Source of the DNA: Pyrocephalus nanus
Lineage: Eukaryota > Chordata > Aves > Passeriformes > Tyrannidae
DNA: 64,000 bases
Direction of reading: 5' to 3'
NCBI GenBank assembly: GCA_038380795.1
Contig: CM076262.1
Coordinates: forward strand, 1,394,121-1,458,120
The notes beneath the pieces are model-generated. The model saw only the letters and a program-made list of their open reading frames with translations. It searched no databases and was not told the origin of the DNA. The translations under genes were made by a program, and so were the position numbers. Below are positions 1-14,586 of the stretch, piece after piece. How positions within the stretch are numbered: position 1 is the first letter of the stretch; each line of letters opens with the position of its first letter.

Positions 1-3000
1 ACACAGCTAATAAAATTAAGGCTGTTAACAAACTGAGATATCAAAATTCAAGGAGCCAACTGCCTATGTGGACCTATTTAAATAAAGACCAGTGTATTTA
101 CATGACAACCTCGTGAAATGTCTGATATTCAAAGAATTCACACTGCAAGAGGGCTGTTCTGTTTCTCTTGAACAGATACTACAGTGATGTAGGTTTTGTG
201 TATGGATATTCTCTTATATTTTTTTATTGATTTAAAATCAATCAAACGGAAAATCAAATTGGCAAATGGAATTATCAAAGTGAGCTAAGACACTGCCAAA
301 TGTTAGTTAAGTGGGAGCACCAATTATAAATGAAAAAATGTGGAGCTTGCCTGCTAGCACTACATTCCTTGACTCCATCCTTATATCTTTTATGGAATGG
401 TCTTTGTCTAAAAAGAAAAAAAAAGAAGGAATGAAAGGAAAATATTAGGGCAGCAAATATACAAAGAAAACTAACTGGTTCGGTACAACAATTTACAATC
501 TAAAATAATTGTAATGATTTTGAAATGTTTAAATTGCACTATTAAAAAAGTTTGAAAAAATATAAAGTACAAAGCTGCAACATAAAAATATAACAGTTTC
601 AGAGCATCAAAGCAGTGATCTATTTAGTGCCACACCCACATCTCAGCCCAGGCATGATTCTGCAGAGGAATGTGTTCAAATCATTATAATCGACAACTGC
701 AGCATCATCAGGGATCTTTATTCCCTAAATCTCATCACAGTTATAGATGATTTGTAGATGATCTTCTTCTGCAACTGCTCATCCTTCCTAATATCCTGAT
801 AAACTCTCAGATGCAATGGCAACCAGTGGGAATGTAAATTTGATACATTAAAAATAAAGAATAAACCCCTTAAATTTTCCTTTTATCCATGGTAACAAGT
901 TGTTTTTGATTTTCACTGAACATTTTAACTATACTTATGTCCATGTGGTTCATTCCATTCATAAAACCAAAGAAATTAACTTCCAAATAAAACTGTGGTG
1001 AAAACATCGGGCTAAAAATGTTCTTTATGATATGCTGATTTTTTTACACAGTGCACATCAGATAATCTGAACCAATAGTCCATATGTAGGAGCCATTTTG
1101 TAGTATAATTGTCAATATGGAGAGATATGAGTTTGATTTAGAGACTAAAGGTAACTATGCTCTCCCCATAATCAGATTAATTATTGCCATTATTAAATAT
1201 TGACATATTGCTTCTATTCTGAATACTTTTAGTTTCAATACTGGCTTTGCCTTTTTTCCATATTAAATATTTCACAAACATTTTGAGAAAGTGAATTTGC
1301 TTTTGAAAATTTAATGAAAAACAGTTTTGGATACCATCTATAATTCTTTCTTATTCTGACAGCTGTTCTAATGTTGAATAATACAAAAGATCATTCTATT
1401 GCCAGCATAGCAGGCATTTGGCAAAATCCTTTAAGGAAGAAATCCAGGATTCTAGGACAACCAGTAAGGCACTGGGATAGAAACCACCTGCCTGCAGCAC
1501 TGCTCCACGATGTGTACGCAGGAATCTGTTCCTCACTGGACACTAGGGTGAAAAATCTGAAAACAAAAAGAAATGCAAACGCAATTGACAACATCCAGGA
1601 GGACAAAACAGCCTGAAGATCTTAAGCATGAGATCTGCCATGAATCTTCAGTACTACTGCAGAGCATTCCCCAAAGGGACAGATGGTAGGAAATTCTGCA
1701 TCATATTTGGTTAACCTGAATCCATTTATAAAATCAATATTACATATCCTTTAAAACTCGTTGTCACTTTTTCAGTGTTTATAATCTTTTAGAGAGCATA
1801 CTCAGATAAACTGAAAAATCAGACCTGTGCTACCTTTATCTGATTCTTTCCCAGGAAAAGAAACTCTTTCAAATGTCCATTTAATCCCACTCCCCAGACA
1901 TGATGATTTATTGTTTTCATTGCTGGAAGAAGTAAAAGAGAAAAGTGAATTTTTGGAATACATATTTAAAATTATTCTAAATTAAAGTTATTTTAAAAGG
2001 CATTTTCTTCATTAGAGACCTTAGTTTCAATTTTGCATAATTTAAGAGGGTAAACCCCACATATTGTTAAAGGCAAAATATTTAATTACATAACTGCAAT
2101 GGTTGGATGAATGACAGATGCTTTCAGCTCATGAACTTTAAGGAAAAATCCTTTTGGCCAGGTGCCTGGCCCTCCTCTGATCTCCATGGGTTTTTTGTGG
2201 GGATTGTGTCTTACTCTCCTAGAAACTCCATATCAGGAATTGTGAAGTTACATACAATGTCACTGTACCTTTTTTAGTAGATGGTGAGATTTTTGCTGAT
2301 ACAACAAGAGAATGGGTTTCCAGAAAATTATGTAAGTAATGTAGGTGTCACAGATCTGCAGAATAGGAGTACCTGACGCTGAGGATCTACACTCCTCTCA
2401 ATAATTCTTAAATCAGGTTGAGGTTTTGGGGGATGAAGGCTCCCTTGTGTGGTCCAGAATAGACCAACTTTACCTGGTTTTGATATCTTACTGCTACAGT
2501 GAGAGTCTTCCTGCATATCGTGAATCTTAGTTGTGTATGCAGAAAACTGAATCAACACTGTGACCTTACTCACTAATCACATCGAAACAATGGTTTATCT
2601 CATGTTTGCAGTGCAGAATATTAAAAAAGCCCAAATCCAATTAAAATATGATTCATATAACAAAATTTTATTAAAATAGCACTGTTCCCAAGACCTGTGG
2701 TTCCCTCAGAGGAGGATGAACCAGCTGATTACATCAACTATTTTATTTAGTCCTAGACCTCCAACAGGCCTCCCATGTCAGCCATAGCACTGTGAATTGC
2801 AAGACCTTGGGATTTCCAAGGTGTTCTTTATGGTGCTCTGGGCACTCCTGGATGAGGTAAGTAGGGTTTTGCCCTTGCTCAAACAGTATTGCTTTGTTTT
2901 GGCAGTGTTTATATGTCAATATTCTAAGAGGGCCCTGGAAGCAGAAAACAGAGCCAGATCATCAGAGCCTCCCTGACATCGCCTGAAAGTCCTGACCTTT

Positions 3001-6000
3001 ACGCTGGTCACGCCTGCATAATGTGAAGGAAACAGCTTCAACAGGAGGGACAAAACAGCCATACCTACAAGTGACAGCCTGGACACCAGAGAAGTTTCCT
3101 GGGAAAATAGAAAAGGACTCCCTCATCCCCACGGCCGATGGATGAGTTCCGTAGCTCAGTCTACTGCTGTGCCCTCCCCACCTGGACTGGCACTTACAGT
3201 GTTTTCAGCATTCCCAAGCTCTCGAAGCCATGTCTGGGTAGGAAGAAGGGAAGGGCACATGCTTTGCCAGTTCTAAGAGAGCTTGTGTCACCCTCTTGGT
3301 AAGAATTACAGAACTTAATTAATTAAAAAATCAGGTGTCTACATATTTCAGGCATTGACATAGTCAGACAGCATCTGAGCAGAGTCTTTGAGTATCTATA
3401 TTTGGACTGTAGTCCAGAGAGGCAGTTTGGTAGGATGTCAGCATGACAAATGTGACAGGCTTATATAAATCTTCACCTTCTCTTCTGAAAGATAGTTAAT
3501 GGAGCTTGGAATTAAGGAGAGTGCAGATGTGAGATCCGTTCCATGCTATGACTCTGGTCATCTGGCTCTCATACTGGTTCTGGAGGAGAATCCAGGTGCT
3601 TTGTGCTTCAAATTTTTGTTCAGATGCCATCCTTTCCTTGACACTGCCAGCAAAGCTCTTCCCCCTTCCTATTCTCCTCCCTGAGCCAGCAGGCACTTTA
3701 AATATACAAGTACAGCTGAAACTTTCATTTAGATTCCTGATGACTGGCACCACAGTTATTATATCCCCAGACTGACAGTTCCTGCTGATTGGTGCCACTC
3801 AATTCAGAAAGCAATATCACTTTGATATATCAACCTGGCAACTGCCTGCAGGAAGCTATTCTAGTCCTTCTCTCTGAATTTCACTCTAAGAAATATACTC
3901 CTTTCAACAGCATTTTTCATGGAAAAAAGGCAGAACATTTCAGAGTGGGGATGGGAAGCTCAGTATGCCCCCATAGCCTTAAACGAGAGCACCTTTTTTT
4001 TCTTATTGTGGAGGTAGTAACTCCACATGACATAAAGATCCTAGGAACAGCCTTTACTCCAGCATTTTACACACTTGAAAAATCCAAGTCTTATTCATAG
4101 AAAAAGGAAAGGTTTTTTAAAAATTTACCACTGACCTCTATGTCCTTTATGAAGAATTTGACATGTTGGTGTTTTAAGAATTTGTTGTTTGATGTTTCAG
4201 CTCAGGCTTTGTTGTGGAGCTCAAGGGTCAAGTAGTCAAGATGTTAATGGAGAAAAAACAGTTGGTAGAGTGCTCAGCAGCACTTCAGCTGGGAGGATTA
4301 GGAGAGAGTTCCCTGGGATACTGACAGTACTCAACTGCTGCCAAGTTAGGGGACAGACCACTTGCCCTATGTAGGAAATGGTGAGAAGTAAAGACAAAAG
4401 CATAATGTTTAAGAGTTTATCTCAAAGGTGAAAACTAACACAAGTGGAACACAAGAAAGCAGATAAATGAATTTTATTTATACTGTGTAGAAGGAAGAAA
4501 ATCTGAAATCAACGAGTTGCAGATTTAGAATAGAATTAGATTTCAGTCGCTGTGTGTTCCCATGCATACTACCATTGATGACCTGGTAAAAAACCAAGCA
4601 TGTTCTCTTGCTTCTGACAGCCAAAATCCTTTCTATTTTCTTCCAAAAGATGGTATCAAATAAGCTGAGTCATGACCAGCTCTTCCCAATCTTATTTCTA
4701 ACATGGCGGTCTCAGGACATAAATTTTCCCTCTGTCCCATAGCACAAGCAATAGCTGAACTTGAGCGGGCAGCTGGAGCTGGCCTCATGGGGTACTCTGA
4801 TATGTACACAAGACAGTCTTAAGGATCCATCCCTTAGGTCTCCTGTAGTTCCTCTGCTTAATATTTTTTTATGCTTAAAAGTTTTCCTTCAGTTTCTGGA
4901 GAAGAATTGCCTGACCACTACTTATTTCACATAGATAGAAATGCAAGTCAGAGCCTCTGGTTCAACCTGAAAGCTCTGGGAGCAGACACAGGTCCATGCT
5001 GTGAAGTGTTTTGTTAGAATTGCCAATAGCAAGAGCCCAAGGAATTTCCAGAAATGCAGGTGGCTGCTTATGATTTCTTTATCTTCTCTGAATGTGATTG
5101 CATTCCTTTTAGCTGTTGTGTGTATCATCCTTCTATTTAGAGTTATTTTCTAAGTGTATCTGGAGGGCACTGGAAGGCTCTTAGTGAAGCGGCATTGCAT
5201 GCTTCGGTAAGGCTGAATGAGAATATTCATTCGATGGTTTATTTAAGAAAGAAGCAGATGTTTGTGACATGTCAGAAATGTAAGAACACTTTATTTTGGT
5301 GAACTGCTCCTATCAGTTCCTACAGATATTTTTCATCTGTGCACATCTCCAAAGAAAGAATGTATTTAAAAACAGCAGAAAACTCCTGAGTTCTCAAACA
5401 TGCTGCTGCAGATGGAGGTCATACCACTCCTGTGCACTTTGTTATTAATACAATCGTAGATGGAGAAGGTGGCAACACCTGTTGTATTAAATCCTATTAA
5501 TTGAATGCCTGGTTAAAATCACCAGGCATTTTTTAAAGATTGCTGTATAACTACTAGCTACAGTGCTTTAACAGCCAGTTATTCGGCAGGTTTCCCCAAA
5601 GATTTGAACTGATTTCCTTGCAATAACAATGTCACTATTTCTTTATCTTCTGCTATCACCTTTTGGTCCCCTTGTTAGGGTGTAACATTTTACACTCTTT
5701 TTATCTGTTTACATAGAGACAGAAAAGCAATTAGGTCTCCTTCTTAAGCACAGCTATGAAAGGAGATGCCATGATGTAAAAGAGGCTTTTTTAATCTTTC
5801 TTTCAAAGCTACTGTTACTTGCATGAAGCTGTATTTCTGAATGACTTTATTGTCAAGAAGTTAGAATATGAGGTAACTGACAGCTCTCTCCATCTGCACA
5901 CCCTCACACACTCATTTACATGCATGAAAGTGAGAGAGGAAAAAAGAAAAAAAATACTATATTGTCATGGACTCTTAAAGCAGCTGCATATAATATTAAA

Positions 6001-8761
6001 TTTTGGTGTTTGTACTGGTAGACATGCAAAATGTTTCTGTCCAATTAGCAGGTAAGTTGATTAATGGACTACCACCTAAGTGGAGCACAATTGATTGTGA
6101 TCAAGCTACCAGCAACAGTGCAGTCACCCTGTTTGCTCAGCAGTGTGCATGCACAGTGTCTGAGAGGAGCAGAAGTGGTTGCCTTGCCTTGAACCCTCCC
6201 TAACCATGCTGTGAGACACTTTGTCCCACACAGTGAAATGTATCTAACCCCCCATACTAAGAACCATGTAAAGGAATATTGCAAAGAATCTACTGCCTCC
6301 TTACCAAGGATTCAGTCAAGTAAAATTTGTATTTAAAATAATCCTCATTCAGAAGTGCAGAAAACTCCCTCTGTCCATAGAAAAATATTTTGGATGGTAT
6401 CAAGAATGATTTAAAAAGTCTTTTGTGGGAGGAAAAGAAATTTTGGGACTATTCTTAAAATTCTAGTATCTTTCTTATATAAAAAACAAAGAGTGTTCCC
6501 AATGAAAACAAAAGGATGACAAGCGAAAATTTTTCTAGAAAATGTTTCTATTTCTGGTGCTTACTCCCTTTTGCACCTTCTTTTTTGCAGAAATGCATCA
6601 CCTGGTCAGATGAGTGATGCTGATGCAGTTGGCAAGTCCTCCTTGTCTGGTTGTTGAAGGCATTGATTTACCTCAACATGTCAGTCACAGCTCACAGCAA
6701 AGCTATGAGATTTGCAAATTACAGGCTTTTTTTATTAGGCATAAAATGAAGAAGATGATTTTTTTTTTAAATATAAAAAAGCTGAAGATGGAAATGACCC
6801 CTTGGGTGGGAGAGAATCTGTGTGTTTCTCTCCTAAGCCCTCCTGGAGATTTCATAAAAGCAGACTGAGGTGGTGAGGCTGCCAATCTCTTCCTCCAGCT
6901 GGTTGTCACTACTAATGACCTTTCCACCCAAAAAAGTTGACAGTTTTGTTTGATAAATTTAACCACTAAAAACATATCTTGATAATGAATGTCCTTTTCT
7001 TAATTTTTAATTGGCTTAATTTTTAATTAGCTTAATTTTTCAGCATATTCAGTGAAATAGTATCAACATATTGAGCTGAATGGGGAGCTTTCTTTGAGGG
7101 GAAAGGGGTACAATATCCCAGAGAATTCTCAAAAAATAGGAAACACTTCATAATATGAATCAACAATCTGATTCATAGTGTTGGCAATAAGAACCATGTC
7201 TGGGTGTAAGATGTCCTTGCAGATGTCAGTCAAAGAAGAGAACAATGGATGGAAAAGAAAAGAGCGGGGAGAGGGAACACTGCAGAATTAAATCCCAGCC
7301 TTTTGTAAGTGGACATTAAAGCACTGATTTCACATAAATGATAGTAGTCTACTGAAAAGGAGAAAATAGATATAAGATTTTGACAGACTGGTTTCATATA
7401 ACCTGGAATTCATTCACTTGTGAAATGTCTTCTACACTGACTCACAGGAACTGGTGCCACAAGACCTGTTGCATAATGCTCCACCTATGTTTCTCTCACA
7501 GCAGTAAAGAGAGGTGAGAGAGTTACTAACGATGTATCAGACCCTTGAAGTCTCTGTAAGTGCTGTCAGGACAGCATAGCCAATTTATAAATTCTCAACA
7601 ATTAGTAACTCTTGATTACCTAGATGTTTTGCAACATTTCAGTGTTCAAACTTGACAAAGTTCCATTGACACAATGCTCACATGCTTATATTTACTTGCC
7701 AATATGTATTTCTGGAATCCATCAGAGGCACTATTTGAACAGAGATCTGATCTTATTTCTCACACTTTAGAGGCTCAAGGCCTGATTTCTATTCACTTGA
7801 AAGCTTCACAAAAAATTCTAGAGGCAGTGATGTTTGTGCTTCAAAAGGTGGCAGTCTGCCTCTGAATAGTAAGTGAAAGTGTGCTCCAAACTTGAGGGAA
7901 CAAGAGAGGTGGTGAACAGTACATCAATCTCAATACTGCAAAGTGCTAAACACTCAAGCACTGCTCCACTTAAAGCACTTAGAACAAGGGACCAGTCCCC
8001 TCCTGAAAATGGACCCATGCAAACATACTTGTCTGGATTGAGTAAAAGGCTCTGGTACATTGGAAAGCTGGGCTCATGGCTCCCTCTGCGACACAGGATA
8101 TATAGCTGGGTTGTTTTGATCAATTCTAGTAAAAGTCTGCATAAATCAGGTAGTGGAGTCAGCTTGTATGTTTGTCTGTTTTCAGCAGCACACTGGTGGA
8201 CAGAAAAGGAAAGAAAACGAGTAACATATTTAGGATGTTATGAACCATTGACCTATATTTTGAAAAAAAAAAAAAAAGGAGTCAAATTTGTGCAGTGTCT
8301 TAGTTTTAGAGTACTCTGATTAAAAAATAAAATTTAAAGAAATTGACCTAAAATTTGCCTTATGAATATTATCCCCATCAGATGCTTCAAAATATGTACA
8401 GATAAATAAAGGCATTCAAAATCAACATTCACTTTGAACAAAATAACTGCCCTAGGTATAGAATAATCTCAAATTTTGAGTCTGTATGTATAACTGTGTG
8501 TACATAAATATATAGGTATATATATGCTGTTTTCATGTTCCTGAAAGAACTTTTGTCAGACATTATGTGGATGCTTCTGAGTGGATATTCAACACCAGTT
8601 CCTCTACTGAAATTATGAAAAGATAATCACATTAAGAGAAAAAAATCTGTAAGTATATTACAACATTTTGACCATAGTTGTAAACATTTTGATGTCCCAG
8701 GAAAAGGAAATCTCCTCACTGAAATATACTCTGTCAGAGTTGAAAGATAAATGTCTTTAAT
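1..8761. other. AT-rich sequence without a recognised gene
   Basis: No feature of this stretch could be tied to a known gene or repeat family. The longest open frames (about 100 to 150 codons near 7.8-8.3 kb) are open on both strands at once, lack good splice context and look like chance. Simple features seen are short A runs, a TA/TG-rich stretch near 8,490-8,530, and a repeated TTTTTAATT motif near 7,000-7,030. Nothing else is claimed. Confidence 0.5.
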
Positions 8762-9007
8762 CATTTGCTGTTTCCATCATCATGGCTAGGCTTTGCGAAC
8801 GAAGATTTGAGAAGGGCTCTATCCACACTTACTGCAAGCACCCTGATGGCTGAAAAGGCCAGTGCAAGATAGACAAGTCTGGTTGCAAAAGGCACAGCGG
8901 AAAGACTCCTTAGGTGGTATCGGCAAGACATGGTTCTTTCTGCTTTGTCTTTTCTCGTCAAGAATGATTCTACGTGAAGGAAGCTCTTTTCCAGTTTGTT
9001 TTATCAC
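8762..9007 (-). pseudogene. Fragment with a C2H2/CCHC-like zinc-finger tail, possibly from a LINE of RTE type
   Basis: Read on the minus strand, an open segment of about 60 codons ends in a cysteine-rich motif: FRCAFCNQTC, then SCTGLFSHQGAC, then CSKCG and a stop. This CX2C...GLFSH...C arrangement resembles the finger found at the C-terminus of some non-LTR retrotransposon polyproteins and related repeat-encoded peptides. A second open frame overlaps it, so the reading frame has probably been disturbed. Nothing next to it carries a reverse transcriptase. The family assignment is my inference from the motif pattern alone. A small host zinc-finger exon is the main alternative. Confidence 0.3.
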
Positions 9008-9771
9008 TCAAAACAGGTTTAGGACATAATTTCTATGATCATACCCAGACATAGTTTCAAAGCACATTCCCTTCACATCCCTTCCCTTCTATTACTACTA
9101 AAACTGCACTGCATTGAAATATTTGAACCTTTGCTTTTTACACCTGTTCTCTGAATTAGAATCTATCAGTCTTAGGGTACTTATCTCATAAAATAGCAGA
9201 TTGGAAAAACTAGTAAGTTACACCCAAGAAAGAGTAAGCCTCTTTGTCCATTCTTCTTAGAGCAAGAGACTTGTTTTTTCTATTTTTACAAAATCCATGT
9301 CTTTGTAGCAAAGGTTTCCTTCACCTCAGCTTGTCTTCTTTGTTTCATATTGGGCCAGCCAGCATTCATTATATTTCTGTGCAAAGCATCAGATCCTTTA
9401 AAGTAAAGCAGATTTTGCAATTATTCTGATTATCTCAGTGCTGCTACATGGTTGTATAAAACATTTACTTTTTTATTTAATATTAGGAATATTAAATAAT
9501 ATAAGGAAAATACTGTTTATGTAGAGAAAATATCCATAAAGAAATGTTTTCTTTGAACAATAGTACTGCATTAAAGTGTCATTGCATAAATAGAAGAGTT
9601 TCGTATAAACATTAATCTTGTAGTGCAATAAAAATGATCAAATGTCAAAACAAAATGCACCTGTGAAATATTTCAAATATAGAGGAGATTTGTAATGTGT
9701 TTGTTTTGTTAAACTTAGAAAAAAGAATAAAAAGCATTCACTTCTGCATTTTTCTGATTGCTTTTTTATTT

Positions 9772-9885
9772 CTATACAAAGGGAGCATCAGTGCATGTGA
9801 AGAAAACAGTTCCACTCAGTAGGGCACATAGCTCAGAGCATTCTGTCCCATTTTCAGTGACCTGGAAAGCATGAAGGCTGTTGTG
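9772..9885 (-). CDS. Candidate terminal exon of an unidentified minus-strand gene
   Basis: On the minus strand a long pyrimidine tract (plus-strand purines 9,886-9,945) ends in TTTTTGCAG at 9,886. It is followed by 37 open codons and a TAG stop at 9,772-9,774. An AATAAA hexamer (plus-strand TTTATT, 9,765-9,770) follows almost at once. The first base is codon position 1, which fits the phase-0 end of the candidate exon at 22,433-22,727. The acceptor is the strongest part of the case. No domain or homologue is recognised, the codons (HNSLHAFQVTENGTECSELC at the start) match nothing I know, and chance is a real alternative. Confidence 0.25.
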   Translation of the reverse strand, partial: HNSLHAFQVTENGTECSELCALLSGTVFFTCTDAPFV

Positions 9886-9989
9886 CTGCAAAAAGGGAAA
9901 AAAATGAAAAAGAAGGGGAAAAAAAGGATATAAAGGGGAAAAAGAGAGAGAGAAAAAAATACTTACTAGTCTAGCTGTATACAAACAGT

Positions 9990-12900
9990 GTCTTCATCAT
10001 CAATATAAATTTAAAACCTATTAGTTTCCTTGGAGAAAGCGATTATCAAGGAAATGGAATCATGTTGCTCTGTCTCACCATGGTTTCATTTGGGAAATGT
10101 TGAGAAACAACACTGATAATGAATTTGAAAAGCAACATCTCTGCTGCTGTCAAAACAAAACTAATAAATAAAAAACAAAAAAGCCTGACACTGGAAAAAG
10201 CAATGGGACAAAGCCTCTCATAAGAGAACTGTTATCACATAGGACACCACTGACTGAAGCACTATTTTACTACACAATATAATGATATATTATTCTGGTT
10301 ATACAAAATAAATTTGAATAAATTCCAGAATGATCACACAGTGATGACAATTCCTCACATCCACATTGAAATAAAGAAGACAATAGGGCTTCTTTCCATT
10401 GCTGTATACATCACCTTTTCCATAGTCATCCTGTCACTAAAAGATATGTGTTACTGCTTCCTCTTCTCTCCTGTAGAATGACTATGTCACTCACCTGACA
10501 AGCATTTAACCTTCAGAGCCAGACATAGGCACAAAAGGGCATCAGTTTTGTGGGTATTCATGGGATGAACAGGAAGGGAATTTGGGCAGCAGCAGTGCTG
10601 GATAAGGTAGAGGTAACAGCCGAGATGATCAGAAAGATTACTGATCAAGCACCGTTATGGGCATGACAAAAGCTTTGCTGACAGTGGTAGTATTTCACAT
10701 AAGTTTTCACATGCCACAGAAAGTCATAGGCACCTTTAAATTCACAAAATTTAATGAAGCTGTCACATTGGCTATGGGACCACTACATGAGTGGGACTTG
10801 CAGAACATGAAAAAATGATTAGCCATGCAGAAGAGAAAAAGCTGTTTCTACAGTAAAAGGTCCCTCTGACTCAGGGCCATGATGATTGTTACTGTTTGGT
10901 TTTAATGAGACACCTTGTTGGTGACCAATGGAAACTTCTCAAGCACTGACAGCACAAGCTTGACTTGTGACAATCTGTAGTTGAAAAAGTGCAAATTAAG
11001 AGGAAAATTTCCAGAAGATTGAGACTTGCATTTGTGATCATCCTTTGCAAAATTTATATCTGCAATTATAGAAATCTCAATAGTGCTAATTCTAACTTCC
11101 AGATTGCTAAAAGCTTAAGTCATTTAATTGGAAAGAGATGTGAAAGCAGAGCACACCTTTCAAAACACAAAGCAGATTTTTCCTTGCAAACTGGAAAAGA
11201 TGGTCTTGGTCTGGCTAAAAACATCCGTCAGTGATTGACACCTTCATTGTAAGTTATTCTTCATATGATAAATCCAAATACCTGTAGAAACTCATATCAT
11301 TTCTTCTCATATTACAGCCAATGTTTAGGTACTATGGTGTAATGTGTTTGCACTGGCTTCCTGCAGCTTCCATCTTTGACTGAAAGTCAAAAGTGACTGA
11401 ACTAGTCACTTTTGTGAAAATTATTAGCATCAGAAGCAGGTGAGAAAAACCCAGTATGATAGAAGCATCAGAAGAAATCTGTGCAATACAAAGAGCCTAC
11501 AAGGACTAGTTTGTTCAGTGTAAACCTACAATTAATCATGTTTGTTTTTAAAACTGATGAAATGTACAATAGCATGACGGATGTCTTGCTTATCATTCCT
11601 CTCACAAAGATTATTCCGAGAAAAGATTACCTTTGTATTTAAAGTTATTAGCAATTAGTCCTGCTTTTAGACTGGAGAAAAAGTGGAAGATCTATAAAAA
11701 TAACATTCCAAAACAAAATTAGCTTTAAATATTAAAATCAAGAAAATTATACTATCAAAAAGAAATTACTATCACTGAAATGAGACTCTGTCTCATTCAA
11801 TGGAGCCGTATAAAAATTTAAGACTCAACTGCATCAACTAGGTTCTCAATAAAGTGAAAAGTATTGTGATGTGGTTTTAAAATCATGTGAAAATCAGATA
11901 CACTGAGAGAAAATAGTGCTGGAATGGTGACATCTAAAATGTAAAAAGGCTGTCCAAAACAACACCAATCATTACTTAGGAATATTTTACTGTTATGCTG
12001 TCATATGCTTGTGTGGGAAAAAAAGGGAAGAGGTAGAACAAAACTTTCTTTAAGATGGCAGTTTAATGAATGAAAAATTGAGATCACAGAAGTATAATCT
12101 CTGATTAGCATATTATGTAAAGACATTGTAACTACAAAGAAGAATTTTTTTAAAGAGTCCAGTGTCTGTACAAAAATCACATGAAGAGAGTAATCAACAT
12201 GAAACCAAATACATAAATCTCAACCTAGTACCCATACTTTTAATTTTGCAATGCAATCTATCAAATTATGTTTATATTGTCACACACAGCCTTAAATTAC
12301 ACACGGAAGACTGGAAAAGTGAAATGTATCATAGCCAAATGTAAAATGAACTTAAGCAGCAAATTCTGTCAATAGCATATTATTATTATAGCATATTACC
12401 AACAAATTTCCCAAGATTTCTGACTGGTGTTACACTCAATACAATCCAAGCTGGCCAAAACTTCCATCCAATTATCCAGCTTCTTTGCTTACTGTTACTG
12501 GGTTTGGATTTTTTTTTCCTCACCAGCACCTTTGTAGTCTTGACTAGATTCTTCCCTTAACTTATTTCCTGAAGACTTTCTTACATTCAGGAAAGATATT
12601 GGTTGCAATTGTTGAGAATGAGAAGAATATTTGACTATTAGAAGCATATAGCTGGCAGCTGAGTGGAACACATGTCACCTTCTCTTTCAACTAATTTACA
12701 CTAGATTTTGAAGAGCACTGCAAGTGCCAGGTCTTTGAGACCTTGGAGAGAAGGAAGAGTTACACATCACCTCCTTTTCTATTTCTCCATTGGCTCCTCT
12801 ATCTGTTGAATTGAACACCAGTATGCTGTCTTCTCTGTTAGTATTCATTTCAGCTTATGTCCTCTGCTAACTCTTCCTGTAAATTCACTCTCAAACTGAT

Positions 12901-14580
12901 AATTATGACAAAATCAATCTTAAACTTTTAAAACAAGAAATACTCTTTCTCATGTTGCCCCTGAGACAGTCACAGAAAATATCTTAAAGCAGCTCTATTA
13001 ACTCAGAACCTCTCCCAACATTTGTCTGCCAATATACTCCCAGTAAACTATATGTTTATATATATGTTGCACTGTTCTGTGCAGCGGAAATATGCTAGGA
13101 ACTGCACAGCAAGGTCATGGTCACTGAATGACATGGTCCTTGTCTAGGCACTGTGGTTGCCATATTATAAAAGGGACAGTTGCTATATTACGAGAGACAG
13201 TTCAGTTGCCTAAATAATCTAGAGACATCTGTAATGCTAAGTATCTGAGGTGCAAGTATAAGGCTCCAAGGTTGGAGATCCCACAGCTCTCTGTGTGATC
13301 TGTTCCTGTGTTTCAATATTTTCATGGTAAAAAATGTGACACTTTATGGCAAATTCTAAGAAGAATTTCCTGAATTGCAGCTTGTGATTGGTGTCTCTCA
13401 TCTTTTCATTCTGTGCCCTTGAACAGATTTTAGCTTCTCCTTCCCTGCACTGTCACATTAAATAAGTTTATCTAAGATCCCCTCAAATCTTTTCATGTCT
13501 GAATGGGTCTCCTAGCCTCTCCTCATACATAATGTTCTTTGGTCTCTTACCAACTTGAAAGCCTCCCCTGGCCATGATCCACTGTGTCCATGTCGTTGTG
13601 AGTAGAAATTATATGGACTCCAGATATGGTCTTCCAAGTGCAAGACAGAGACAAGGAGAAAAAAATCACTTTGCCTGACTTGTTGGCTATGCTAAGTGAA
13701 GGCACACCACTGGCTCATGTTCAGTTTGTTGTTAACTGAGACCCCTGAAGTTGATTTATTTGGTTGGTTGTTTTCTATTTTGGCAAAGATACTTTCACAG
13801 GCCAGTGCTACTGGGGTAATGCTAACCTCAGTGAAGAAATCTGCACTTGCTGCAAGAAATCACATTTTATTGATGTTAACTGTTTTTTACTACTCTGGAA
13901 CTATATTTCTTTGTGTGGAGAGAGAACTCTTATTGCCTCTCCAGTCTGGTAATGCAAGCTATATCTTCAGCAGTAGATACATAGACACCAAAATGAAAAT
14001 GTGCAAGCTTTGTAAAATACCAGCTGATTACCTCAGAAAACCAGTCATTTCATTTCCTAGCCTGGTAAACTCACAGATGGGGTTACATCAAAATTAAGTT
14101 TTTCATCAGCTAACCAATAGGAAGAATTTAGGGTGGCCTATAGACTGTGTTTGGCTTTCTTTCAACCTCTTTCACAATGCTTTCTTCTAAGTTTCTAGGT
14201 GCAGAGTAAAGCAGCCAGGAAAGAAGAGGTGTTCATAACAAACATCTAATAAAAAAGCATAACCACACAGAAAGAAGAGAGAATAGAGGCTGCAGAGCTT
14301 CAGTGCAGACATTTATACCTAGAATCCGATAACAAATCCTGCCAAATTTAATTGCACTCAGCATTACAAATCTTACTTTGGTCTCTGCAGTTATGAGGCA
14401 TTTGATCACAGCAAAGATTATTCCTACTTTCAACAGGAGAAAGCTATAGAGGCTTTGGGCGCAAACTGGGTGGATTTGTTGAGCACAAAGCTTGTATGTT
14501 ATGTCTCTACTTGGCATTTTACTCACAATAAGGAATTAAAAACTCTCCCCGGTGCTACTGCTAAGGCATGATTCATATCC
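9990..14580. other. AT-rich sequence without a recognised gene
   Basis: I see no recognisable gene or repeat family here. The plus-strand open frame at 13,696-14,097 is over 130 codons, but a second frame is open beside it and it has no known domain. An 11-bp perfect inverted repeat with a 5-base spacer lies at 11,388-11,414. Confidence 0.5.
11388..11414. repeat. Short perfect inverted repeat (11-bp stem, 5-base loop)
   Basis: The arm CAAAAGTGACT (11,388-11,398) is followed by GAACT and then its exact reverse complement AGTCACTTTTG (11,404-11,414). There is no gene nearby and no T tract typical of a terminator, so no function is claimed. Confidence 0.75.
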
Positions 14581-14586
14581 ATATTT

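Noticed and set aside
7818..8319. 148-codon plus-strand frame and 101-codon minus-strand frame
   Set aside because: Both strands are open in the same place, no domain is recognisable, and the end runs into poly-lysine from an A tract.
13696..14097. 133-codon plus-strand frame
   Set aside because: A second frame is open beside it, no known domain is visible, and there is no promoter or splice evidence.
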